This document shows, piece after piece, positions 1 through 5,628 of a stretch of DNA of 6,510 bases. Numbering within the stretch: the first letter of the stretch is position 1; each line of letters opens with the position of its first letter. This stretch comes from Porphyromonas sp. (GTDB taxonomy: Bacteria; Bacteroidota; Bacteroidia; Bacteroidales; Porphyromonadaceae), in the NCBI GenBank assembly GCA_029983505.1, contig JASBZK010000063.1:1-6510 (forward strand). Direction: 5' to 3'. Made by a program: the position numbers and the translations under genes. The notes below the pieces were generated by a model. That model was not told where the DNA came from. It was given only the letters and a program-made list of their open reading frames with translations, and did no database searches.

Positions 1-63
1 TCGAAATGTTTCTAATGCGTCAGCCCTGTCACTCGCATAGAGGAACCTCTAATCCTAATTTTT

Positions 64-107
64 TTCGGCCTGTATCTCGCCCTCTCGAGATACAGGCCGA
101 AGTTTTT
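64..107 (+). terminator. Rho-independent terminator of an upstream + strand gene
   Basis: A perfect 16-bp inverted repeat, TTCGGCCTGTATCTCG at 64-79 and its exact complement at 86-101, surrounds a 6-base loop (CCCTCT). One G and then five T follow (102-107). This is a textbook intrinsic terminator for + strand transcription. The gene it would end lies outside the window. A T-run also precedes the left arm, so the element does not look like a terminator for the opposite strand. Confidence 0.75.
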
Positions 108-136
108 GTCCCGATACGGGCAAAAAAAGTTTTTTG
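103..136 (+). terminator. Second, weaker terminator-like hairpin
   Basis: TTTTTG, a bulged T, then CCCG-ATA-CGGG followed by CAAAAA forms a roughly 10-bp hairpin with one bulge (103-125). A G and a run of T (about 130-135) come directly after. It shares its first T-run with the T-tail of the preceding terminator, so the two could act as a tandem stop. The stem is short and A/T-rich at its base, so terminator activity is less certain than for the first hairpin. Confidence 0.35.
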
Positions 137-150
137 GTCTGTATGTCGGC

Positions 151-218
151 GTACCAAAAGGCCGGACTGCTGCTGCGTTGCCTTCGTGTCCCGGGGATTG
201 TTGTGCCCCTTTTGGTCT
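151..218. repeat. Inverted-repeat intergenic element, copy 1 of a shared core
   Basis: The arms ACCAAAAGG (153-161) and CCTTTTGGT (208-216) are exact complements separated by 46 bases. The left part (151-186) resembles the left part of the element at 3905-3937: GTRCCAAAAG, CCGRACTGCTG, CGTTGC and TTCG occur in the same order, and copy 1 has one extra CTG. The nonamer TTTTGGTCT occurs at both 132-140 and 210-218. The right arm overlaps the candidate -33 box of the dcu promoter. No ORF here looks like a real protein. I read it as a short dispersed repeat. Confidence 0.45.
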
Positions 219-244
219 AAGATTGTAAATTATGGCTACCTTTG
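211..244 (+). promoter_or_regulatory. Bacteroidetes-type promoter of the dcu-ansB-porin operon
   Basis: TACCTTTG at 237-244 matches the Bacteroidetes -7 consensus TAnnTTTG exactly. TTTG at 211-214 is a fitting -33 box with a 22-base spacer. Transcription would begin near 250, leaving an 85-90 base leader before the transporter. A weak dyad, TTTGT (241-245) and ACAAA (252-256), straddles the expected start and could be an operator; this is only a suggestion. No other TAnnTTTG with a well-placed TTTG was seen in the leader. Confidence 0.65.
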
Positions 245-285
245 TGAAACAACAAAACAACCCTTAGTCCGTCAAATAAGGAAAA

Positions 286-342
286 ATGACCGTCTACTTC
301 ATTTACAAAAATCAAGTAATCATAGACTTAGAGACCAAATGA
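286..342 (+). CDS. Possible 18-codon leader ORF overlapping dcu start (ATGA)
   Basis: An ATG at 286 opens a small ORF encoding MTVYFIYKNQVIIDLETK. It ends with TGA at 340-342, so the last base of its final AAA codon and its stop codon form ATGA with the dcu ATG at 339-341. AAGGA at 278-282, within AAGGAAAA just before the ATG, resembles a ribosome-binding site, which is notable in a phylum that rarely uses one. The ORF lies wholly inside the leader predicted from the promoter. The layout is that of a translationally coupled leader peptide. An 18-codon ORF in A/T-rich DNA can also arise by chance, and the peptide has no recognisable family or run of one amino acid. Confidence 0.35.
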   Translation: MTVYFIYKNQVIIDLETK

Positions 343-1652
343 TTACACAGCTTATATTCGTTCTCGTCGCCATCGTCGTAGGTGCACGATTAGGAGGAAT
401 CGGATTGGGAGTCGCCGGAGGATTGGGTCTGGCAGTCCTCACTTTCGGCTTCGGACTGATGCCGACCTCGGCACCCATCGACGTGATCCTGATGATCGCC
501 GCAGTCATCGCAGCCGTCTCCTGTATGCAGGCGGCAGGTGGGCTGGACTATATGGTCAGCGTGGCAGAGCGGTTTCTAAGGAAGCACCCGGCTCAGATCA
601 CCCTATTCAGCCCGTTGGTTTGCTACCTTTTCACCTTCCTTGCAGGGACGGGTCACGTGGCTTACTCCCTTCTGCCGGTCATCGCTGAGGTCGCTAAGGA
701 AACCAAGATACGCCCCGAGCGCCCCCTCTCCATATCTGTGATTGCCTCCCAGCAGGCCATTACCGCCAGCCCCATTTCGGCAGCCACTGTGGCGCTGCTC
801 TCTTTGCTCTCGTTTGCCGACGTCTCCCTTTTCGACATCCTGAAGGTCTCAATTCCCGCCACCCTCGTAGGGGTCATCATCGGCGCTTTGGTTTGTCTCA
901 AAAAAGGAGTGGAACTCGAGAAAGACCCTATTTACCTCAAGCGGCTTAGCGAGGGACTCATCACGCCTTCGACATCGGCAGGCAGATCGCCGGGGTCCTT
1001 TGACTGGCGGGCCAAAGTCAGCGTCGCCCTATTCTTACTTGCGACCATCTTGATTGTCCTTTTCGGCTCCATCCCGGCGCTTCGTCCGGACTTCATAGTG
1101 AAGGGAGAGCTCATCAAACTCGATATGCCGTCCGTCATTGAGATCATTATGCTCAGTGCCGCCTCCATCATCCTCCTCGTCACGGGGAATGACGGGGTCA
1201 AAGCCGCCAAAGGCAGTGTCTTCGGGGCAGGGATGCAGGCCGTCATCGCCATCTTCGGTATCGCGTGGATGGGCGACACTTTTATACAGGGCAATCTCGA
1301 CAGCCTCACCGGGGGAATCAACGACTTCGTAACCCGTATGCCGTGGCTCTTCGGCGTCGCCCTCTTCGTGATGAGTATCCTGCTCTTCAGTCAGGCGGCC
1401 ACCGTGCGTGCCATCGTGCCTTTGGGTATCGCGCTTGGTCTGAATCCCATGATGCTCATAGCCCTTTTTCCTGCCGTGAACGGCTATTTCTTCCTCCCGA
1501 ATTACCCTACCGTAGTGGCGGCCATCAACTTCGACAGCACGGGAACCACTAAGATAGGGAAGTTTCTGCTGAACCATTCTTTTATGATCCCCGGGCTGGT
1601 GGCCACGGTCACGGCTATCGCCACCGGGCTGTTGCTGATACAGATATTCTAA
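339..1652 (+). CDS. dcuB: Anaerobic C4-dicarboxylate transporter, DcuA/DcuB family
   Basis: The 437-residue inner-membrane carrier is close to the usual 430-446 residues of DcuA/DcuB. Family landmarks, recalled from E. coli DcuB, are present: GARLGGIGLG near residue 15, the QAAGGLD segment (64-70), GTGHVAYSLLP (103-113), IRPERPLS (124-131), ASPIS (143-147), FGIAWMGDT (306-314) and FDSTGTTKIGKFLLNHSFMIPGL (398-420). About ten to twelve hydrophobic segments cover it, with a hydrophilic loop at about 188-224. Dcu carriers exchange aspartate, fumarate or malate for succinate in anaerobic cells. I start at 339 because homology begins there; the open frame upstream to position 6 crosses terminators and repeats. 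The next gene follows within 25 bases and encodes an asparaginase, so aspartate uptake is the likely role. The choice between DcuA and DcuB is not certain. Confidence 0.93.
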   Translation: MITQLIFVLVAIVVGARLGGIGLGVAGGLGLAVLTFGFGLMPTSAPIDVILMIAAVIAAVSCMQAAGGLDYMVSVAERFLRKHPAQITLFSPLVCYLFTFLAGTGHVAYSLLPVIAEVAKETKIRPERPLSISVIASQQAITASPISAATVALLSLLSFADVSLFDILKVSIPATLVGVIIGALVCLKKGVELEKDPIYLKRLSEGLITPSTSAGRSPGSFDWRAKVSVALFLLATILIVLFGSIPALRPDFIVKGELIKLDMPSVIEIIMLSAASIILLVTGNDGVKAAKGSVFGAGMQAVIAIFGIAWMGDTFIQGNLDSLTGGINDFVTRMPWLFGVALFVMSILLFSQAATVRAIVPLGIALGLNPMMLIALFPAVNGYFFLPNYPTVVAAINFDSTGTTKIGKFLLNHSFMIPGLVATVTAIATGLLLIQIF

Positions 1653-1674
1653 CTTTTTAATGAGAAAAAATACC

Positions 1675-2730
1675 ATGAGAAAACTAAACTTCATCTGGGC
1701 GCTCTGCCTCACCCTCAGCGTCTCGCTCGCTGCCATCGCACAGAAACCCCACGTCCACATCCTTGCCACAGGCGGTACCATCGCCGGCGCCGGAACAACG
1801 GCCACAGGCAGTAAATACACCGCAGGACAGGTCGCCATCGGTGCCCTCCTCGACGCGGTTCCACAAGTCAACGACGTCGCCACTGTCACGGGCGAACAAA
1901 TCGTCAATATCGGTTCTCAAGATATGTCCGATGAAGTCTGGCTGACCCTTGCAAAGAGAATCAACGAGATTTTTGCCAATAACGAAGCCGACGCCGTAGT
2001 CATCACCCACGGAACCGACACTATGGAAGAAACAGCTTTCTTCCTCAGTCTGACCATCAAAGAGCCTAAGCCCGTCATCCTCGTCGGGGCGATGCGGTCG
2101 TCCACGGCAATGAGCGCAGACGGTCCCCTCAACCTCTACAACGCCGTCGTGGCTGCCGCTGCTCCCGAGTCCCAAAATAAGGGTGTGATGGTGTCGATGA
2201 ATAATAAGCTCCTCGCCGCACCTACCGTCTGCAAAATGAACACCACCGACGTGGAAACTTTCCAGGCTCCGTCTTTCGGTCCCATCGGTCACGTCTTTGG
2301 CGGGAAGGTCACCTACTCAATGTCCGCAGGCATTCCCAGAGGACAGCGCATCATTTTTGACGTCAGCGGGCTGACGTCACTCCCGAAGGTAGGCATCGTC
2401 TACTCCTACTCCAATATCGAAGCGGATATGGTTGAGCCGATGCTCTCCAACGGCTACAAAGGCATCATTCACGCAGGCGTGGGCAACGGCAACATCCACA
2501 AGAACGTCTTCCCGGTACTCGAGAAAGCGCGCCAAAACGGCATCATCGTCGTTCGCTCCTCACGCGTGCCGACAGGCAGCACGACACTCGATGCCGAAGT
2601 GGACGACGACGCGTACCAGTTTGTGGCCTCGCAGAGCCTCAATCCCCAAAAGTCCAGAGTACTTCTCTCCCTTTCTCTGACTTCCACAAACGACTGGCAA
2701 ACGATCCAGAAGTACTTCAACCTCTTCTAA
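1675..2730 (+). CDS. ansB: Secreted type II L-asparaginase
   Basis: This enzyme hydrolyses L-asparagine to L-aspartate and ammonia in the periplasm. The 351-residue precursor begins with a signal peptide ending AAIA, cut before Q23. Numbered from the 1675 ATG, the residues known from E. coli AnsB are all present: Thr35 in LATGGTIAG, Tyr48 in KYTAGQ, Thr114-Asp115 in THGTDTMEET and Lys187 in CKMNTTDVETF. GAMRSSTAMSADGPLNLYNAV and the RSSRVPTGSTT and DAEVDDD segments also match. An in-frame ATG at 1660, 7 bases after the dcu stop, would add MRKNT. I prefer 1675 because it gives a compact signal peptide and near-equal length to the E. coli precursor, with A at -3 and -6. It is certainly cotranscribed with the transporter, which would import the aspartate made here. 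Confidence 0.95.
   Translation: MRKLNFIWALCLTLSVSLAAIAQKPHVHILATGGTIAGAGTTATGSKYTAGQVAIGALLDAVPQVNDVATVTGEQIVNIGSQDMSDEVWLTLAKRINEIFANNEADAVVITHGTDTMEETAFFLSLTIKEPKPVILVGAMRSSTAMSADGPLNLYNAVVAAAAPESQNKGVMVSMNNKLLAAPTVCKMNTTDVETFQAPSFGPIGHVFGGKVTYSMSAGIPRGQRIIFDVSGLTSLPKVGIVYSYSNIEADMVEPMLSNGYKGIIHAGVGNGNIHKNVFPVLEKARQNGIIVVRSSRVPTGSTTLDAEVDDDAYQFVASQSLNPQKSRVLLSLSLTSTNDWQTIQKYFNLF
2358..2379. repeat. Perfect inverted repeat inside ansB
   Basis: TGACGTCAG (2358-2366) and CTGACGTCA (2371-2379) are exact complements around CGGG. Each arm contains the 8-base palindrome TGACGTCA, so that octamer occurs twice, 14 bases apart. It encodes the FDVSGLTS stretch of the asparaginase, and FDVS is conserved in the family. 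It could form an RNA hairpin or may simply reflect codon choice. Confidence 0.6.
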
Positions 2731-2757
2731 TCCCCCAATCGCACACTCCCTAATCCA

Positions 2758-3885
2758 ATGAATCATTACTTCAAGACACTCGGTGCCGTTGCGCTGCTGA
2801 CCGGATTTTCGCTCTCTGCTTCTGCCCAACAAGAGCACTACACCGATGACCGGTCTTTGGCCGAAACCGTAGGGCTGATGAAAGAGAGGCAGGATAAGTT
2901 CAACTTCTATCTGAATATGAACTCCTCCCTCGACTTTAATGCCGACAAGGACGGGTTCACCGGCGCCCGCTTTATGGCGCGTCAATTCCGAATCGAAGCC
3001 AAGGGAAATATCAACGACTGGCTGTCCTACAGATGGCGGCAGCGCCTAAATAGGCCCAATGGCAGTAGTGGCAATATCGACAATCTGCCCACGTCCATCG
3101 ACATAGCAGGGATAGGTGTTCGTCCGACGGAGAAGTTCTCTATGTTCCTCGGCAAGCAGTGCGCCGCATACGGAGGTATCGAGTTTGACCTCAATCCGAT
3201 AGAGATCTACGAGTACTCCGATATGATCGAGTATATGAGCAACTTCCTGACCGGTGTCAACTTCGCGTACGACTTCGTGCCCGGGCAGCAACTCCAGTTC
3301 CAAGTGCTGAACTCCCGTAACAACAGCTACGCCGACACCTACCCCCATGCGACCGCCGAAGAGGCAAAGCTGCCATTCGTCTACACGCTCAATTGGAACG
3401 GCACCATTGCGCCTTTCTGGACCACACGCTGGTCTATCTCGCACATGAGCCAGTCCAAAGAAAACAGCATGCAGTACGTGGCACTCGGGAACCATTTCGA
3501 CTTCGGGAAGTTCAACGGCCACTTCGACTTTATGTACTCCAACGAAGGCCTGAACCGTAAGGGCATCATCGCAGCCGACAAAGATGTCGAATACATGACC
3601 CTCCTGCTCAAACTGAACTACAACATCACGCCCTCCTGGAACGTCTTCGCAAAAGGGATGTACGAAACCGCAGCCAGTGGCAACTCCGCCAAATGGTTTG
3701 ATGGAGAAATGACCCGCAAGTCCTACGGCTACTACGCCGGTGTAGAGTACTATCCGCTCCGGGACAGCAACCTCCACTTCTTCCTCACCTACGTGGGCAG
3801 AAGCTACAAAATGATGTCCGAGGACTTCACGAACAGTAACCACAAAGTCCTGCTCGGGTTCATCTACCAGCTCAAGATGTTCTAA
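2758..3885 (+). CDS. Outer-membrane porin, Porin_O/P-like beta-barrel
   Basis: The 375-residue protein carries a signal peptide ending SASA, cut before Q24. A short polar, possibly helical stretch follows (about 32-48, LAETVGLMKERQDKF). The rest consists of alternating short amphipathic strands rich in Tyr, Phe and Trp, for example FNFYLNMNSSLDF, FRIEAKGNINDWLSYRWRQRL and FFLTYVGRSYKMM. It ends in KMF with a terminal Phe, as outer-membrane barrels often do. Length and layout resemble the phosphate-selective porin O/P family as found in Bacteroidales. Its place 27 bases after the asparaginase suggests it admits asparagine, other amino acids or dicarboxylates rather than phosphate; that substrate is inference. 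No other start competes with 2758. Confidence 0.75.
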   Translation: MNHYFKTLGAVALLTGFSLSASAQQEHYTDDRSLAETVGLMKERQDKFNFYLNMNSSLDFNADKDGFTGARFMARQFRIEAKGNINDWLSYRWRQRLNRPNGSSGNIDNLPTSIDIAGIGVRPTEKFSMFLGKQCAAYGGIEFDLNPIEIYEYSDMIEYMSNFLTGVNFAYDFVPGQQLQFQVLNSRNNSYADTYPHATAEEAKLPFVYTLNWNGTIAPFWTTRWSISHMSQSKENSMQYVALGNHFDFGKFNGHFDFMYSNEGLNRKGIIAADKDVEYMTLLLKLNYNITPSWNVFAKGMYETAASGNSAKWFDGEMTRKSYGYYAGVEYYPLRDSNLHFFLTYVGRSYKMMSEDFTNSNHKVLLGFIYQLKMF

Positions 3886-3901
3886 AGAAGATTTCCGAGG
3901 A

Positions 3902-4019
3902 GGTGTGCCAAAAGTCCGAACTGCTGCGTTGCTTTCGGCATTCGGGCTTAGTCGTGTACTCGAGTACACTCCCGTCGCCCTCAGCCTCAGCGCCTTGCAT
4001 TTCGAACTTTATACGCACC
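3902..4019. repeat. 118-base quasi-palindromic intergenic element, copy 2 of the shared core
   Basis: The ends 3902-3924 and 3997-4019 are inverted repeats matching at 17 of 23 positions, with the block AAAGTYCGAA near the middle. The exact centre is a perfect 16-base palindrome, GTGTACTCGAGTACAC, at 3954-3969. The left part (3905-3937) matches the core at 151-186. It lies just downstream of the porin stop. Several reading frames are open here, but the peptides have no family and follow the repeat, so I do not call a gene. It encodes no transposase; a non-coding dispersed repeat of MITE or REP type is the best reading. Confidence 0.55.
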
Positions 4020-4024
4020 TCCCA

Positions 4025-4073
4025 GAGGGTGTGTCCCGTGTTTTGCCCCGCAAAACACTTTCGACACGCCCTC
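4025..4073 (+). other. Nested long hairpin
   Basis: The outer stem pairs GAGGGTGTGTC (4025-4035) with GACACGCCCTC (4063-4073), 11 pairs with one G-T. A small internal loop follows, then a perfect 9-bp inner stem, GTGTTTTGC (4038-4046) with GCAAAACAC (4050-4058), around CCC. It lacks a good T-tail. It sits between the quasi-palindrome and the terminator, so on the operon transcript it would be a very stable 3' structure, perhaps shielding the message from exonucleases. Confidence 0.55.
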
Positions 4074-4085
4074 CGACACTCGAGG

Positions 4086-4124
4086 AAGCGGTAGTGCCCC
4101 TAAAAGGGACACTGCCGCTTTTTT
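4086..4124 (+). terminator. Rho-independent terminator of the dcu-ansB-porin operon
   Basis: AAGCGGTAGTGCCCCT (4086-4101) pairs with AGGGACACTGCCGCTT (4105-4120) over 16 positions with one G-T and one mismatch, around a 3-base loop. A run of six T (4119-4124) closes it. It lies 200 bases past the porin stop, so the operon message should carry a long structured 3' end. Confidence 0.85.
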
Positions 4125-4174
4125 GTACCGCATAGGGGCTCCCGCTGTTTTTGACCCGTATCTCGCAATCTTCC

Positions 4175-4236
4175 CGGTACGTGTCTCGTCTCATTGTCCT
4201 ACGTACCAAGAAGATCTTCTCGGTACGTACCTCGTC
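4175..4236. promoter_or_regulatory. Three GGTACGT boxes in alternating orientation; possible operator cluster
   Basis: GGTACGT occurs at 4176-4182 (+), 4201-4207 (-, read as ACGTACC) and 4222-4228 (+). The first and third lie in a direct repeat, CGGTACGTGTCTCGTC (4175-4190) and CGGTACGTACCTCGTC (4221-4236), identical at 14 of 16 positions. The second and third form an imperfect 30-base inverted repeat (4200-4229) with one mismatched pair and AGAAGATCTTCT at its centre. The cluster is about 115-175 bases upstream of the next promoter. Regulator binding is inference. Confidence 0.35.
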
Positions 4237-4325
4237 AAGTTCGTACTTTTACACACCTCCTTTTCTTGCTGAAGTAATCTCGAAAAGGCTTCTAATACGC
4301 GCGCATCGTGCCCGCATTAACGTGT

Positions 4326-4358
4326 TTTGCACACTTAAGCGCTTTTTGAGTATCTTTG
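4326..4358 (+). promoter_or_regulatory. Bacteroidetes-type promoter of the PCMD-barrel operon
   Basis: TATCTTTG at 4351-4358 matches the TAnnTTTG -7 consensus, and TTTG at 4326-4329 is a -33 box with a 21-base spacer. Transcription should start around 4364-4368, giving a leader of about 115 bases before the lipoprotein gene. Between the GGTACGT cluster and this promoter (4237-4325) I see no gene. Confidence 0.75.
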
Positions 4359-4378
4359 TCCCCGATAATTGACGAGAT

Positions 4379-4440
4379 GAGACCTTTGCATAGCCCCTCA
4401 GACACAAAGATCTCCACGAAAAACTCCGTGCAGAGGTCTC
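4379..4440 (+). promoter_or_regulatory. Structured 5' leader: 12-bp long-range stem
   Basis: GAGACCTTTGCA (4379-4390) pairs with TGCAGAGGTCTC (4429-4440) over 12 positions with a single G-T pair. The enclosed 38 bases include a possible small hairpin, CACG (4415-4418) with CGTG (4427-4430), that competes slightly with the main stem. The fold starts about 12 bases after the expected transcription start and ends 42 bases before the lipoprotein ATG. It does not match a riboswitch family that I recognise. The first AUG of the transcript (4377-4379) overlaps the base of the stem and is out of frame with the gene. Confidence 0.4.
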
Positions 4441-4482
4441 GAGATATCAATCAAGCATTTTTTCGCATCAAATATCAGAGCT

Positions 4483-5607
4483 ATGAATCAAATCCCTGCC
4501 ATCCTGGCTACATTGGCACTCTCTTTGGCCGCATCGGGCTGCATCCGCCCCGAAGCGCCCAATGCCGAAGCCGACATCCTCACGGCACAAATAGAGGGTA
4601 TCGAACTCATCCGCCCCTCTGCCGTCACGAACGACAAGGTGACTTTTTTCGCCAACCCCTGGGAAGACCTCACGGCTCTTGCCCCCGTCTTCACCCTCAC
4701 ACCCGGTGCGAAGATAGAGCCCGCAAGCGGCTCGAAGCAGGACTTCACCCGTCCTGTCCTGTACACGGTCACGAGCGAGGACGGCAAGTGGACTAAGACC
4801 TACACCGTCACCGTGTCCGCTCCCAGTAATGTCAAAAGTACCCTCTTCTCCTTCGAGGACACCCGCCTCCAAGAGAAGGCCTACACCGTCTTCCTGATCA
4901 AAAACGAAGCGGGGGACGTGGCGGGCGAATGGGCTTCCTCCAATGTAGGCTACTCTGTCGGCGCCTCGTTCGGACTCCTGCCCGGCAAAGTGGAGGACTA
5001 CCCCGCGACGCAGGTCGAAAAGGGCTACAAGGGCAAAGCGCTTCAGCTTGCGACGCGCTCCACGAAGGCGCTTCACGACAGTTTCGGCTCGATTATGAAG
5101 GTGCCCTTCATCGCGGCCGGCAGCCTCTATCTGGGCATCCTCGACCCGGGGCTTATTATGGCCGAACCGCTCAAGGCGACCAAGTTCGGCACGCCTCTTT
5201 TCCAAAAGCCGCTGATGATGACCGGGTACTACAAGTACACGCCCGGAGACCAAATGGTCGACGAAAAGGGGGATAACCCCGGCGGTCAGGATCTCTTCGA
5301 CATCTACGCCATCGTCTATGAGGTGACGCCCGAAGTCCCCTTCCTCGACGGTACCAATAACCTCACGAGCGACAACCTCGTTATGGTCGCCCGCATCGCA
5401 GACGCGGACCGTAAGCCTGCCGCCGAGTGGACCCGCTTCGAGATTCCTTTCAAGGCTCTTGAGGGCAAAACACTCGACCCCGTAAAGCTCGCGAAAGGGC
5501 AGTACAATTACTCCGTCGTCTTCTCCTCATCCAAGGACGGCGCGAAGTTCATCGGCGCGGCCGGCTCGACCCTCCTTGTCGACGAAGTGGAAGTGTACTT
5601 TGAATAA
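4483..5607 (+). CDS. PCMD-family surface lipoprotein
   Basis: The 374-residue protein begins with a hydrophobic signal ending AASG and Cys20, a lipoprotein signal with a slightly atypical lipobox. Residues 28-113 look like a small Ig-like Bacteroidetes domain ending in TVTSEDGKWTKTYTVTV. From about residue 120 to the end the protein resembles the PCMD family (putative carbohydrate metabolism domain), with GYKGKALQLATRST (181-194), a MTGYYKYTPGD segment (246-256), WTRFEIPF (316-323) and LLVDEVEVYFE at the end. The family's biochemical role is not established; a sugar- or glycan-related surface role is suggested by its name only. Oddly, the signal has no Lys or Arg before the hydrophobic core. 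Only this ATG is available: an in-frame TGA lies at 4378 and no start codon follows it. The barrel gene follows after 21 bases. Confidence 0.8.
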   Translation: MNQIPAILATLALSLAASGCIRPEAPNAEADILTAQIEGIELIRPSAVTNDKVTFFANPWEDLTALAPVFTLTPGAKIEPASGSKQDFTRPVLYTVTSEDGKWTKTYTVTVSAPSNVKSTLFSFEDTRLQEKAYTVFLIKNEAGDVAGEWASSNVGYSVGASFGLLPGKVEDYPATQVEKGYKGKALQLATRSTKALHDSFGSIMKVPFIAAGSLYLGILDPGLIMAEPLKATKFGTPLFQKPLMMTGYYKYTPGDQMVDEKGDNPGGQDLFDIYAIVYEVTPEVPFLDGTNNLTSDNLVMVARIADADRKPAAEWTRFEIPFKALEGKTLDPVKLAKGQYNYSVVFSSSKDGAKFIGAAGSTLLVDEVEVYFE

Positions 5608-5628
5608 ATCCATCACCAACATCCGACT

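Noticed and set aside
151..218. CRISPR array or tRNA gene in the intergenic regions
   Set aside because: Repeats are only two or three, unevenly spaced and of different length; no cloverleaf or T-loop sequence was found.
6..338. In-frame N-terminal extension of the transporter
   Set aside because: The open frame crosses a perfect terminator, repeats and the promoter; Dcu homology begins at the ATG at 339.
1035..1907. 290-codon open frame on the minus strand
   Set aside because: It runs antisense across the end of the dcu gene and the start of ansB. Its composition is typical of a shadow frame (rich in Arg, His, Gly, Asp) and it has no recognisable domain.
3046..3969. 307-codon open frame on the minus strand
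   Set aside because: It is antisense to the porin gene, which has a clear signal peptide and barrel pattern; the antisense product is low-complexity with no family.
3902..4124. Insertion sequence
   Set aside because: Inverted ends are present but there is no transposase reading frame and no clear target-site duplication; at most a non-autonomous element.
3903..4135. Overlapping short + strand ORFs after the porin
   Set aside because: They translate the quasi-palindrome, hairpin and terminator; no domain, no convincing start context, and the structure of the DNA explains the region better.
4356..4796. 146-codon + strand open frame overlapping the PCMD gene start
   Set aside because: Its first codon lies within the promoter -7 box, and from 4483 on it is an out-of-frame reading of the lipoprotein gene. 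The internal ATG at 4377 is mentioned only as a possible decoy start.
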